From Methyloceanibacter sp. (GTDB taxonomy: Bacteria; Pseudomonadota; Alphaproteobacteria; Rhizobiales; Methyloligellaceae), in NCBI GenBank assembly GCA_018067145.1, contig JAGPVD010000091.1, positions 1 through 36,468 of the forward strand: a stretch of DNA of 36,468 bases, in the 5' to 3' direction. Positions within the stretch are counted from its first letter, which is position 1; every line of letters begins with the position of its first letter. This document shows, in pieces, positions 7,507 through 15,512 of this stretch. The position numbers and the translations under genes are program-made. The notes beneath the pieces were generated by a model, which did not search any database, had not been told where the DNA came from, and saw only the letters and a program-made list of their open reading frames with translations.

Positions 7507-8202
7507 TTATGAGTCGAGCCAGCGGCGCAGCATGCCGGCCAGCGGACCCTTCGGCTCCGGCTTCTCGTCTTGCTTTGCGGTTGCCTGTTCTGTCTTTGGT
7601 GTCTTGGCATGCTTTGGCTTGGGCGGTTCATCACCAGCCCGGCTGTGATGGGCGACTTGGGACTGGAACTTGTCATTAGCGCCGTCGGCGAGATCAGGCG
7701 CGGCATCGGCGATGGCGCCGAGCAGAGGCTCGAGCCAGTCATAATCGGCCTTCGAGAAATCGTGCATCACATAGCCGACGACGCGGTCGCGGTGGCCCGG
7801 GTGGCCGATGCCGATCCGCACGCGGGTATAGTCGTTGCCGAGATGGGCGGTGAGGGACTTCAGGCCATTGTGGCCCGCGCTACTGCCGCCTACTTTCACC
7901 CGCACCTTGCCGGGCGCAATATCGAGCTCGTCGTGGAAGACGACCACGTCCTGCGCTTCGAGCTTGTAGAAGCGCATGGCTTCGCCCGCGGCGCGACCCG
8001 ACTCGTTCATATAAGTCTGGGACTTCAGGATCAGCACCTTCTCGCCTCCAAGCCGGCCTTCAGCCAGGAGTCCGGAAAAGCGATTGCGCCAAGCGGAGAA
8101 GCCATAGGAAGCGGCAATGGCATCGACCGCCATGAAGCCGACATTGTGACGGTTGAACGCGTATTCCGCCCCGGGATTGCCGAGTCCGACGAAGAGCTTC
8201 AT
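7507..8202 (-). CDS. pth: Peptidyl-tRNA hydrolase
   Basis: Hydrolyses peptidyl-tRNA released prematurely from ribosomes, recycling tRNA in the cytoplasm. 231 residues: the catalytic domain (about 1-185) plus a Lys/Pro/Glu-rich C-terminal extension of 40 or so residues not needed in shorter homologues. Motifs are LFVGLGNPGAEYAFNRHNVG with the catalytic His, QTYMNESGRA, and HDELDIAPGKVRVKVGGSSA followed by GHNGLKS. The frame is open to 8226, but MKLFVGLGNPG is the family N-terminus, so the start is set at 8202. It lies between rplY (60 nt upstream) and ychF (15 nt downstream). Confidence 0.96.
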   Translation of the reverse strand: MKLFVGLGNPGAEYAFNRHNVGFMAVDAIAASYGFSAWRNRFSGLLAEGRLGGEKVLILKSQTYMNESGRAAGEAMRFYKLEAQDVVVFHDELDIAPGKVRVKVGGSSAGHNGLKSLTAHLGNDYTRVRIGIGHPGHRDRVVGYVMHDFSKADYDWLEPLLGAIADAAPDLADGANDKFQSQVAHHSRAGDEPPKPKHAKTPKTEQATAKQDEKPEPKGPLAGMLRRWLDS

Positions 8203-8262
8203 CGCGTCATCCCGATCGGGGGCCAAAAGAAGCGCGGGCCGTTGGGCCCAGAAGAAGCCAGA

Positions 8263-8946
8263 CTACTTCTTCTCTTCCTTGCCCGCGTCCTTCTCGTCGT
8301 CGCCCTCTGCCGTTGCACCCTCTGCACCCTCGGCACCAGCCTCCTCGCCCTCGGTCTCTGTGGGCGCAGCTTCTTCTTCAGCCGCACGGCCGACAATGGT
8401 AGCCACGGTAAAGTCGCGGTCGGTGATGGTTGGGGTCACGCCTTCGGGGAGGGCGATCGACGAGATATGGATCGAGTCGCCGATCTCTTGGCCGGTCAAA
8501 TCCACTTCGAAGAATTCGGGTATAGTGTCGGCCGGGCAGCGCACGGGAATGTCGTGCCGCACGATGTTGAGCACGCCGCCGCGCTTCAAGCCCGGGGAGT
8601 CGGCTTCATTGAGGAAATGCACCGGCACATCCACGACCACGAGGGCGTCCTTGCCGAGGCGCATGAAATCCACATGGATGGGGAAGTCGCGCACGGGGTC
8701 GAGCTGAACGCCGCGCGGGATCACCCGGGTCTTGGCGCCATCGACGTCGAGCATGAAGATGGTGCTCTGGAAATGGCCGGTCTGGAGCTGCATGGCGATC
8801 GCCTTGGTTTCCAACGCGATGTTCTGCGGGTCCTGCTTATCACCATAGATGATGCCGGGAACGCGCCCTTCGCGGCGGACCTGGCGCGCGCCGCCCTTAC
8901 CGGTGCGCTGCCTGTCCCATGCCTTGAGTTCGATAGCCTCCGCCAT
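8263..8946 (-). CDS. rplY: 50S ribosomal protein L25, long Ctc form
   Basis: Binds 5S rRNA in the large ribosomal subunit. 227 residues: the L25 domain (about 1-95; EAIELKAWDRQRTGKGGARQ, then VPGIIYGDK), the Ctc beta domain (about 95-185; IPVRCPADTIPEFFEVDLTG), and an acidic Glu/Ala/Gly tail ending in KEEKK. The start at 8946 is set by GGAGG 6 nt upstream; an in-frame TTG at 8958 lies before that site and is not used. First gene of rplY-pth-ychF. Its leader contains a GC-rich hairpin followed by a T-run (8965-8994), so leader attenuation is possible. Confidence 0.96.
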   Translation of the reverse strand: MAEAIELKAWDRQRTGKGGARQVRREGRVPGIIYGDKQDPQNIALETKAIAMQLQTGHFQSTIFMLDVDGAKTRVIPRGVQLDPVRDFPIHVDFMRLGKDALVVVDVPVHFLNEADSPGLKRGGVLNIVRHDIPVRCPADTIPEFFEVDLTGQEIGDSIHISSIALPEGVTPTITDRDFTVATIVGRAAEEEAAPTETEGEEAGAEGAEGATAEGDDEKDAGKEEKK

Positions 8947-8964
8947 GTAGTCCTCCAAGGATCC

Positions 8965-8994
8965 AAAAATAATGAGGGGGCCGAAAGCGGCCCC
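8965..8994 (-). terminator. Stem-loop plus T-run upstream of rplY (terminator or attenuator)
   Basis: On the reverse strand GGGGCCG/CGGCCCC (8977-8994, loop CTTT) is followed 8 nt later by TTTTT (8965-8969), then the rplY ribosome-binding site. It could end panE transcripts or attenuate rplY. The gap before the T-run weakens the intrinsic-terminator case. Confidence 0.45.
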
Positions 8995-9101
8995 GCAAGT
9001 CGGGCGCGGCGTTTCAAAGGCCAGCCGCGACTGAATTTGAATGGCTTATAGCCTAAAGGCCCGAGGGAAGACAATCGCCTATGGGGCCTTGGGTTGCGGC
9101 C

Positions 9102-10130
9102 TTATGGTGTGCCCCAGACCGCCTCTGGAGTGATGGCGGGGGAGCCATTGTCCGCCATTTCCGCCTCCTTGATGAGATGCTGGACCCTTTGGACCAGCGG
9201 GGCTTCGACCCCGTGCTGGTCCGCCAGTCTGGCAATTTCCCCTTGGATATAATCGATTTCGGTAGGCCGGCGAGCCACTAGGTCCTCCCACATGGAGGAG
9301 CGGGCGTTGCGGTCTATGGCCATCGTGCTCCTCGCAGCGAGCTTAAAAAGGCCGTTGGGGAGCCTCATGGCCAGGGCGATGAGGCTTGGGGATAAGCCCT
9401 CGACGGGGGCTGGACGGATGCCGGCCGCGCGCAAAACGGCCAAACCTTCAGCCATCTGCCCGGCGATCAACAGGCGCCAGCGCCGGTCGCCAAGCTCCTC
9501 GATCAGCGGCAGATCGGAGAGGGCGTTGAGCGCGTTGTTGAGGTTGATGATGAGTTTACCCCAAAGCGAGGCCTCGATATTGCTGTGCTCGGCGAATGGC
9601 GCGCCAGGGACATTGAGCCGGTCGCGCAAGCCCGCAACGCCTGCCTCGATCTGCATGGTGCCGCTGCTTGCTCGATGGAGACGTGGCGGTTCACCCTGAT
9701 GCCGCGTCTGCACGACGTTGAACGGGACCATGGCATCGACGACCCTGAATTCCGGTCCGAGGTTCTGGCGAAGGATGTCAGCGTTTTGGACGCCGTTCTG
9801 CAGGCTCACCACGATCGCGTCTATTGGGGCGTGCTTGGCGATCAACTCAGCCATAGCGGCCGTGTCCCGGGACTTCACGGTGACCAGCACAATGTCTGCC
9901 GACCGGAACGCCGTTTCCGGGTCCGAAGTCAGCGTGAGGGCGCCCGGCGGCACGATCTGATTCCGTCCCTCGAGATCCGAGACGCGCAAACCGTGGGCCG
10001 CGATTGTCTCGGCGAGCGGTTTACGCAAGAGCAACGTGATGTTGCGCCCCGCAGCCGCAAGTAGTGCGCCGACATATGCGCCGACACTGCCGGCACCGGC
10101 GATGACGATGGAGGCGCTAGGGGATGTCAT
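9102..10130 (-). CDS. panE: 2-dehydropantoate 2-reductase (ketopantoate reductase family)
   Basis: Reduces ketopantoate to pantoate with NADPH, for coenzyme A synthesis. 342 residues. The N-terminal Rossmann domain carries GAGSVGAYVGALLAAAGRNI (about 11-30), then LVTVKSRDT (about 81-89) and SLQNGVQNAD. The C-terminal helical domain has the catalytic lysine in LWGKLIINLNNALNALSD (around 190), the family position. Paralogues with other 2-keto acid substrates are common, so pantoate synthesis is likely but not certain. Transcribed alone toward rplY, divergent from the alpha-hydroxyacid oxidase with about 150 nt between. No clear ribosome-binding site precedes the ATG. Confidence 0.88.
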   Translation of the reverse strand: MTSPSASIVIAGAGSVGAYVGALLAAAGRNITLLLRKPLAETIAAHGLRVSDLEGRNQIVPPGALTLTSDPETAFRSADIVLVTVKSRDTAAMAELIAKHAPIDAIVVSLQNGVQNADILRQNLGPEFRVVDAMVPFNVVQTRHQGEPPRLHRASSGTMQIEAGVAGLRDRLNVPGAPFAEHSNIEASLWGKLIINLNNALNALSDLPLIEELGDRRWRLLIAGQMAEGLAVLRAAGIRPAPVEGLSPSLIALAMRLPNGLFKLAARSTMAIDRNARSSMWEDLVARRPTEIDYIQGEIARLADQHGVEAPLVQRVQHLIKEAEMADNGSPAITPEAVWGTP

Positions 10131-10220
10131 TCCGAAGACTTAATCATGAAGTGGGGTCAATGGCAGGCAGTGTTGGTTTTAGCCATATGGGGGCCGATAG
10201 TAACGGCTTAGGTCAGGGGC

Positions 10221-10259
10221 GCGTCAAATCCAGTAACGCTGGTTGATTTGTGCTGACGC
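10221..10259. promoter_or_regulatory. Extended inverted repeat upstream of the alpha-hydroxyacid oxidase
   Basis: CAAATCCAG (10225-10233) faces CTGG-tt-GATTTG (10239-10250) around a 5-nt centre. Flanking GCGT/ACGC arms extend it to 10221-10259. It ends about 25 nt before the ATG at 10284, where an operator or leader hairpin would sit. No regulator gene is adjacent. Confidence 0.5.
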
Positions 10260-10283
10260 CAGTTTGGGACTAAGAGCGCAGGG

Positions 10284-11516
10284 ATGAGCGAACGTTTTGA
10301 CAGCCAGTTCGCCGAAGTTGCATCCGAGCCCGTGACTTCCTTGGATACACACGAGCTGCGCGGCGGCGCCATGGTCAAGCCGCCGGCCGTGGCGTTGCAT
10401 CCCGGTCACCTCAAGGTTGCCGCGCGCCGCCGGCTGCCATCCGTCATTTTCGATTTTCTCGAAGGCGGCTCTAATGACGAGGTGACGCTAGCGCGCAACT
10501 TCGCCGACCTCGATGAGCTGCGGCTGAACCAACGCGTTTTCGATCACGTGGCGTCATGCAATTTGGGCACGACTTTGTTTGGACAGCGCGCAGCAATGCC
10601 CGTGGCATTGGCGCCGATCGGTCTGAGTGGCGTGTTTCATCCGGGCGCTGAAATCCACGCCGCACGTGCCGCCGCTGCGTTCGGTGTGCCCTACTGTCTC
10701 AGCACCTTGTCGAACTACCCCATGGAAGAGGTTGCCGCGGCGGTGAACGCGCCCTTCCTGTTTCAGCTCTATGTGTTCAAGGATCGCGCCATCAATTCGG
10801 CGCTTCTGCAACGGGCTGAGCGTCTCAATTGTCCCGGCGTCGTGGTCACGCTCGATACCGCCGTTCAAGGCCGGCGCAATCGCGACCTCGACAACGGCTT
10901 GGTCGTACCGCTCAAGGTTCGGCCAAGCCATGTTCTCGGCATGATGAGGCGGCCGCGCTGGCTGTTCAACTGGTTGCTCAAAAAGCCGACGCTTGGGAAT
11001 CTTGCACCCTATTCGCCGGACGGCTCCGATCTTGCCACCGTGTCATCCTGGGCAGAGCCCCGGTTCAAGGGCGCAGTGAGCGCGGCCGATCTGGAATGGA
11101 TACGCCATATTTGGCCGCGCAAGCTCGTGGTCAAAGGCATCCTTGATGCCGAGGATGCGAAGCTTGCCGTCAAGCTTGGCGCCGACGCCATCGTCATTTC
11201 CAATCACGGCGGACGGCAGCTCGATGGTGCGAGTAGCACAATCAAAATGCTGCCCGCAATTCGCGAGGCCGTTGGCGACGATGTGGAGTTAATCCTCGAC
11301 AGCGGTATCCGCTCTGGTTTCGACGTGTTGAAGGCGCTTGGGCTCGGCGCGAATGGTTGCCTCGTCGGCCGGGCATATGTCTATGGGCTCGCCGCCCACG
11401 GCGAAACCGGCGTCTCCGCCGCGCTTGAGCTGATCGCGCAAGAGCTCGACGAGGCGATGACGTTGACGGGAACGCCCGACGTCAACGCTCTGCCGAGCGA
11501 TCTCGTGCTGCGCTAG
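10284..11516 (+). CDS. FMN-dependent alpha-hydroxyacid oxidase/dehydrogenase (LldD-like)
   Basis: Oxidises an L-2-hydroxyacid such as L-lactate or glycolate to the 2-keto acid with FMN. 410 residues. FMN-barrel motifs in order are FDFLEGGSNDEVTL, PVALAPIGLSG, LSTLSNYPMEEVA, FQLYVFKDR, VVTLDTAVQGRRNRD, KLVVKGILDAEDA and VISNHGGRQLDG with the catalytic His and substrate-binding Arg (about 309-313), then DSGIRSGFDVLKAL and GRAYVYGLAAHGE. The Tyr usual at the N-terminal substrate site (spinach Tyr24 position) appears as Phe in IFDF, which may alter specificity. A start at 10368 is also possible, since the first 28 residues lack family similarity. It converges on the GlcG/HbpS-like gene with a 3-nt gap, a pairing reminiscent of glycolate loci. 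The exact substrate cannot be read from sequence. Confidence 0.9.
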   Translation: MSERFDSQFAEVASEPVTSLDTHELRGGAMVKPPAVALHPGHLKVAARRRLPSVIFDFLEGGSNDEVTLARNFADLDELRLNQRVFDHVASCNLGTTLFGQRAAMPVALAPIGLSGVFHPGAEIHAARAAAAFGVPYCLSTLSNYPMEEVAAAVNAPFLFQLYVFKDRAINSALLQRAERLNCPGVVVTLDTAVQGRRNRDLDNGLVVPLKVRPSHVLGMMRRPRWLFNWLLKKPTLGNLAPYSPDGSDLATVSSWAEPRFKGAVSAADLEWIRHIWPRKLVVKGILDAEDAKLAVKLGADAIVISNHGGRQLDGASSTIKMLPAIREAVGDDVELILDSGIRSGFDVLKALGLGANGCLVGRAYVYGLAAHGETGVSAALELIAQELDEAMTLTGTPDVNALPSDLVLR

Positions 11517-11519
11517 GCG

Positions 11520-11954
11520 TTAAGTCCGCCAGGGATGCTCTGGCAGTTCGCAGACACCCAAGACTTCAACGCCTGCCGCCGCAACCGCGTGATCGTTTTC
11601 GACCGAACTGCCGCTGACGCCGATGGCGCCGACAAGCACGCCGTCCTCATCGACGATAGGCAGACCGCCGGGGAACGTGATCAGCCCGTCATTGGAATGC
11701 TCGATGCCGAAAAGCGGCTTGGCCGGCTGGGAGAGCTGGCCGAGATCGCCGGTCGCCATGCCGAAGAAGCAGGCGGTCTTGGCTTTCTTGATGGCGATGT
11801 CGATGGAACCCACCCAAGCATCGTCCATGCGCATGAAGGCCTTCAGGTTTGCGCCGGAATCGACCACGGCGATGCACATCTGCGTCTTGAGCTTGAGCGA
11901 CTTCTTGCGCGCGGCATCGATGGCTTTCTCGGCATTTTCCAAATTGACATGCAT
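11520..11954 (-). CDS. GlcG/HbpS family heme-binding-type protein
   Basis: 144 residues, the size of the GlcG/HbpS (DUF336) family. Landmarks are [20 protein letters not shown] (about 24-43), [36 protein letters not shown], and [23 protein letters not shown] near the C-terminus. Family members include GlcG of glycolate loci and the haem-interacting HbpS of streptomycetes; the biochemical role is poorly defined. No signal peptide is visible from this start, so it is predicted cytoplasmic. The ATG at 11954 has GGAG 8 nt upstream and matches homologous N-termini; the frame continues upstream but only as non-homologous sequence. It is divergent from the redoxin-CcdA gene across a region with an 8-bp inverted repeat. 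Confidence 0.9.
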   Translation of the reverse strand: MHVNLENAEKAIDAARKKSLKLKTQMCIAVVDSGANLKAFMRMDDAWVGSIDIAIKKAKTACFFGMATGDLGQLSQPAKPLFGIEHSNDGLITFPGGLPIVDEDGVLVGAIGVSGSSVENDHAVAAAGVEVLGVCELPEHPWRT

Positions 11955-12014
11955 GGGGGATCTCCTCGTTTGGGGGTTTTCTGAAAGCGTTATAGCCGAA
12001 TTTCGGGGAATAAG

Positions 12015-12044
12015 ATGTTGGCCGCGAATTGGTGGCGCCAACAT
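12015..12044. promoter_or_regulatory. Candidate operator: 8-bp inverted repeat between divergent genes
   Basis: ATGTTGGC (12015-12022) and GCCAACAT (12037-12044) are separated by 14 nt, so half-sites are centred 22 bp apart, two turns of the helix. It lies 61 nt from the GlcG-like start and 98 nt from the redoxin-CcdA start, well placed for shared control by a dimeric regulator. No regulator is encoded next to it. Confidence 0.5.
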
Positions 12045-12141
12045 AGAAAACAAGGGCGTTCGTTCCTTGACCGAGGTCATAGGCGAAGTGCCAGGGACTA
12101 AGCTAGGGTCTGCTTCCCACCGTCTTGTGGCCAAAGGGTGA

Positions 12142-13326
12142 ATGACGGACGACAACATGCAGGTAAAGTGGGAAGGGCTCGCTGCCGCCGCCACGCCGGG
12201 CCGCGTTCGGGCCGCGCTTGCGGTGCTGCTGTTGGCCGTCTTCGTGCTTCTCCAGGTGAAGCCTGCGCTGCCGCCCGAGCCTGACAGCCCTCTCGCTTGG
12301 CAAAATGACGGACGCCTCCACATCTTCGTTCATCCGGAGTGTCCCCATTGCCATGCGGCGGTCGGCTTTCTGCGTACGCGGCCGGAGATCGATTTCGTCG
12401 CGCACGACGTCTCGACGCCCGCCAACGAGAATTTATACCGCATGGTCGTCGGCCGGCTGGGTATCGCCGAAAGCGAGCTTGGCGTGCCCTTGTTCGTCTT
12501 CGGTGATCGCCACTTCATCGGCTTCGATACGCCGGAGACGACCGGGCCTAAGCTTCTCGCGCTCGCGCGTGGCGATGGTGACGCGGCGTCACGTGCGCCG
12601 CCGCGCATCGCGCTTCCCTTTATTGGCGAGATCGATCCCGCGCACTATTCCTTGCTGGCGCTGACGGCGGTTATGGGGCTCGCCGATGGGTTCAACCCCT
12701 GCGCGATGTGGGTGCTCATCTACCTGATCTCGCTGATCGCCGGGATCAAGGACCGCGCGAAGATCTGGTGGCTGGTCGGCACCTTCGTGGTGACCTCCGG
12801 CATCCTCTACTTTCTGTTGATGACGGCCTGGCTCAACATGTTCCTGGTAGTGGGCTACGTGCGCCCATTGACGCAAGCGGTCGCCTTGGCGGCTATCGGC
12901 TTCGGCATCAGTCATCTCTATGAAGTCGTCTGGACCCGCGGCGCGATCGAATGCGAGGTCGGCGATGTCGAGCAGCGACGGCGCACCATGGCCCGCATCC
13001 GCGACGTGGTCGCGGCGCCGGTCGGGCTCGCCAGCCTCGTTCTGGTGACAGGGCTCGCCTTCGCGGTCAACGCTATCGAATTCATCTGCTCGGCGGCGCT
13101 GCCTGCGATTTATACCCATGTGCTGGCGCTGAGTGATATCTCCGTCGCGGGCTACTACGCGTATATCACGCTCTATGTCGTCTTTTTCATGCTCGACGAT
13201 CTGATCATCTTCGGACTGGCAGCATTCGCCATCCAGAGGATCATCAATTCGCGCTATGCAGTGCTGAGCCGGCTGGCAGGTGGCGTGGTCTTGATCGGCT
13301 TAGGGGTGTGGATGCTGGCGCGGTGA
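12142..13326 (+). CDS. Redoxin-CcdA/DsbD-type fusion, membrane thiol-disulfide transporter
   Basis: 394 residues. A first helix (about 22-39) anchors a glutaredoxin-like domain (about 58-140) with active site C67-PH-C70 in HPECPHCHA and the cis-Pro stretch [10 protein letters not shown] six-helix-like membrane domain follows (about 168-392), with the paired cysteines of the CcdA/DsbD-beta family: C187 in GFNPCAMW and C316 in EFICSAALP. Known relatives pass electrons across the inner membrane from thioredoxin; here the acceptor redoxin is probably periplasmic and in the same chain. C271 in the connecting loop is extra. It is divergent from the GlcG-like gene and convergent with prs. Targets could be cytochrome c or other exported thiol proteins, but nothing in the window fixes this. 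Confidence 0.85.
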   Translation: MTDDNMQVKWEGLAAAATPGRVRAALAVLLLAVFVLLQVKPALPPEPDSPLAWQNDGRLHIFVHPECPHCHAAVGFLRTRPEIDFVAHDVSTPANENLYRMVVGRLGIAESELGVPLFVFGDRHFIGFDTPETTGPKLLALARGDGDAASRAPPRIALPFIGEIDPAHYSLLALTAVMGLADGFNPCAMWVLIYLISLIAGIKDRAKIWWLVGTFVVTSGILYFLLMTAWLNMFLVVGYVRPLTQAVALAAIGFGISHLYEVVWTRGAIECEVGDVEQRRRTMARIRDVVAAPVGLASLVLVTGLAFAVNAIEFICSAALPAIYTHVLALSDISVAGYYAYITLYVVFFMLDDLIIFGLAAFAIQRIINSRYAVLSRLAGGVVLIGLGVWMLAR

Positions 13327-13333
13327 GGGCGGC

Positions 13334-14266
13334 TTAATAGAACAGGCTCGACACCGATCTCTCCTCGGCGGTGCGGGCAATGGCCTCGCCGAGTAGCGGC
13401 GCCGTGGGCAGCACCCTGATGTTGTGCGCCTTCAAAACCGACTCACTCGGCTGAATGGAATCGGTGATGACGAGTTCTTTCAGATGCGACGCCATGATGC
13501 GCGCGACCGCACCGCCAGACAGCACCCCGTGCGTGATGTAACTGGTGACCATGGTGGCGCCTTGCTTAAGCAGCGCCTCCGCCGCGTTCACCAACGTGCC
13601 ACCGGAATCGGCGATGTCGTCGACGAGAATGCAGCTATGTCCGGAGACGTCACCGATGACGTTCATCACTTCGGACTCGCCTGGGCGCTCGCGCCGTTTG
13701 TCGACAATGGCGAGCGGCGCGCCGATGCGTTTGGCCAAACCGCGCGCGCGGACCACGCCACCAACATCCGGCGAAATCACCATCAGATTTTCTTTGGGAA
13801 GGGCTTCCTTGATGTCCTGCACCATTACCGGGGCGCCGAATAGATTGTCCGTCGGAATGTCGAAGAAACCCTGGATCTGGCCGGCGTGGAGATCGAGGGT
13901 GAGCACGCGGTCGGCACCGGCGCGTGCAATCATATTGGCGACGAGTTTGGCCGAGATCGGTGTGCGCGGGCCGGGTTTTCGGTCCTGGCGGGCATAACCA
14001 AAATAAGGGATGACCGCCGTGATGCGTCGTGCGGATGCCCGCTTCAGGGCATCGACGATGATCAGCAGCTCCATCAGATGGTCGTTGGCGGGGGCGGACG
14101 TCGATTGGATGACGAACACGTCCTCGCCACGGACGTTCTCCTGCACCTCGACAAAAATCTCCATGTCCGCGAAGCGGCGGACAATGCAGCGGGCCAAGGG
14201 AAGATCGAGATGAGCGCTTATCGCCTCGGCGAGAGGACGGTTGCTATTGCCGGCAACCAATTTCAT
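13334..14266 (-). CDS. prs: Ribose-phosphate pyrophosphokinase (PRPP synthetase)
   Basis: Makes PRPP from ribose-5-phosphate and ATP in the cytoplasm, feeding purine, pyrimidine, NAD, His and Trp synthesis and, locally, Apt. 310 residues, the class I length. Motifs are [36 protein letters not shown] (ATP flexible-loop region, about 95-115), [17 protein letters not shown], and the PRPP loop [14 protein letters not shown] (about 216-229). The start at 14266 has GGAG 8 nt upstream; the longer open frame to 14353 is non-homologous. Its 5' leader carries two mutually exclusive inverted repeats (14327-14377), suggesting post-transcriptional control or a processing site after the lipoprotein gene. 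Confidence 0.97.
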   Translation of the reverse strand: MKLVAGNSNRPLAEAISAHLDLPLARCIVRRFADMEIFVEVQENVRGEDVFVIQSTSAPANDHLMELLIIVDALKRASARRITAVIPYFGYARQDRKPGPRTPISAKLVANMIARAGADRVLTLDLHAGQIQGFFDIPTDNLFGAPVMVQDIKEALPKENLMVISPDVGGVVRARGLAKRIGAPLAIVDKRRERPGESEVMNVIGDVSGHSCILVDDIADSGGTLVNAAEALLKQGATMVTSYITHGVLSGGAVARIMASHLKELVITDSIQPSESVLKAHNIRVLPTAPLLGEAIARTAEERSVSSLFY

Positions 14267-14326
14267 GCGAACGCTCCCCGAGCACGTCGGCTTTCGCGAG
14301 GCAGGCCGGTCGGCCCCCACGCCACG

Positions 14327-14377
14327 GACGCGCTTGTAACAAGGGCTTGGCACTGCTGTAAACTCGCCAAGCGCGTC
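14327..14377 (-). promoter_or_regulatory. Competing inverted repeats in the prs leader
   Basis: Segment 14366-14377 can pair either with 14345-14351 (GCTTGGC/GCCAAGC, 7 bp, 14-nt loop) or, through 14368-14377, with 14327-14336 (GACGCGCTTG/CAAGCGCGTC, 10 bp). The two cannot coexist. It lies between the lipoprotein stop (14390) and the prs ATG (14266), 61 nt upstream of the latter. An attenuator or switch is possible; no strong T-run was found. Confidence 0.5.
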
Positions 14378-14389
14378 TTGTGGATGAGC

Positions 14390-15328
14390 TTAGCTGGATT
14401 TCGGCAGAAGCTTGATGATGCCGTCGGCTGCGGCGCCGGCTGCGGCGTCGGCAATGGCGCCCCAGGGGCCATTCAGGGAGCCCTTCGGAATGTTGTTCTT
14501 CTGGGTCACCGTGCCTAGGGCCTTGCCGTTGGGATCGAACACTTGCCAACTGATGCGGATGGACTCCTTGCCGCCGCTGGCGCTGGTCAGCTTCACGGTG
14601 CCTTTCACTGTGTAGATACGGCCAGTGGCGCCATTTGCGAGCTTGATGCCCCCCTTATAAAGCCGCTTTTTTAGAGCCGTGGTCAGGGATCTGCGGCCAT
14701 CGCCCGGCGCGCCGTTCACTGGGGCTACGAGGACCTTGGCAGGCCCAGCCTTAGCCGGCCTTGCGGGGGCTGAGGCGGTCGTGGCGGCTGCGGCTGCTGG
14801 CGCCGCTGCGACCGAGGCCGTGGAGCCGCTCCGCCCGCCTGGCAGCTTGGCGGCAAGCTGTGAGGTCGTCTTTGCGGCGATTGTACGGGTCACTGTGCTG
14901 TCGACGCCGCTCCAGGGTTTACTGGGCGAACCCTTGGCCACCATCTCCTCGCCGGAGACGCGTGTCACACGCGTGCCTTTGGCGTCGGTGACATCCCATA
15001 TGTAGGAAATTTTCGATCCGCGCCGCTCCGGGGCGGCGATGAGATAGCCGCGAAGGACGTATTCTTCGCCGCTGGTACCAGGAGTGATGGTGAGGTTGCG
15101 GTCCTTGCCGGCTACAATCAGGGCCTTTGTCAGTTCGCTGCCGACATTCTCCGGGGCGCCAATGATTGGGGCCACGGTTAATTTAGGCGAGCTGCCGAAG
15201 ATGCCGGACGCGCCGCTCAAGAGCCCGCTCATGCCCGAGCTGCCGCCGCCACCGCCGCAGCCAGCCAGGCAAGCGGGCACCAAGACGGCAACCACGATTC
15301 CAGCAAATGTCTTCAAATAGTCGCGCAT
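14390..15328 (-). CDS. Lipoprotein with an internally duplicated domain, unknown function
   Basis: 312 residues. A signal sequence with lipobox LAGC (C24) followed by a Gly/Ser-rich linker marks an exported lipoprotein. Two similar halves follow. Half one (about 51-163) has TVAPIIGAPENVGSELTKAL, GEEYVLRGYL, ISYIWDVTDAKGTRV and KGSPSKPW. Half two (about 199-308) has VLVAPVNGAPGDGRRSLTTA, GRIYTVKGTV, ISWQVFDPNGKALG and PKGSLNGPW. An Ala/Pro-rich linker (about 165-198) joins them. I recognise no catalytic motif. The start at 15328 is fixed by the signal peptide; the open frame upstream to 15496 is not homologous. It lies 184 nt after pgeF on the same strand and upstream of prs. lgt, which lipidates such proteins, is three genes upstream. 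Confidence 0.85.
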   Translation of the reverse strand: MRDYLKTFAGIVVAVLVPACLAGCGGGGGSSGMSGLLSGASGIFGSSPKLTVAPIIGAPENVGSELTKALIVAGKDRNLTITPGTSGEEYVLRGYLIAAPERRGSKISYIWDVTDAKGTRVTRVSGEEMVAKGSPSKPWSGVDSTVTRTIAAKTTSQLAAKLPGGRSGSTASVAAAPAAAAATTASAPARPAKAGPAKVLVAPVNGAPGDGRRSLTTALKKRLYKGGIKLANGATGRIYTVKGTVKLTSASGGKESIRISWQVFDPNGKALGTVTQKNNIPKGSLNGPWGAIADAAAGAAADGIIKLLPKSS

Positions 15329-15512
15329 GTGTCGTGAGTCCGCGTCCAACAAGAAATTCCTTATGTTGGCCGCACAGCACCGTCCGCGAGAAATTCGTCG
15401 CGACGGGACTCTCAACCCTCTACTCAGCAATAGCTTACCTGCCACGGCCTGATTGCGTCCAGTTCTAGCCTCGCCCGTGGCCGGGGCCAAGACCACTCAT
15501 TCCGGACATAGA

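Noticed and set aside
7570-9051. 493-codon forward ORF opposite pth and rplY
   Set aside because: Both reverse-strand genes have clear family motifs and ribosome-binding sites. The long forward frame is a GC-bias shadow spanning two genes and their spacer.
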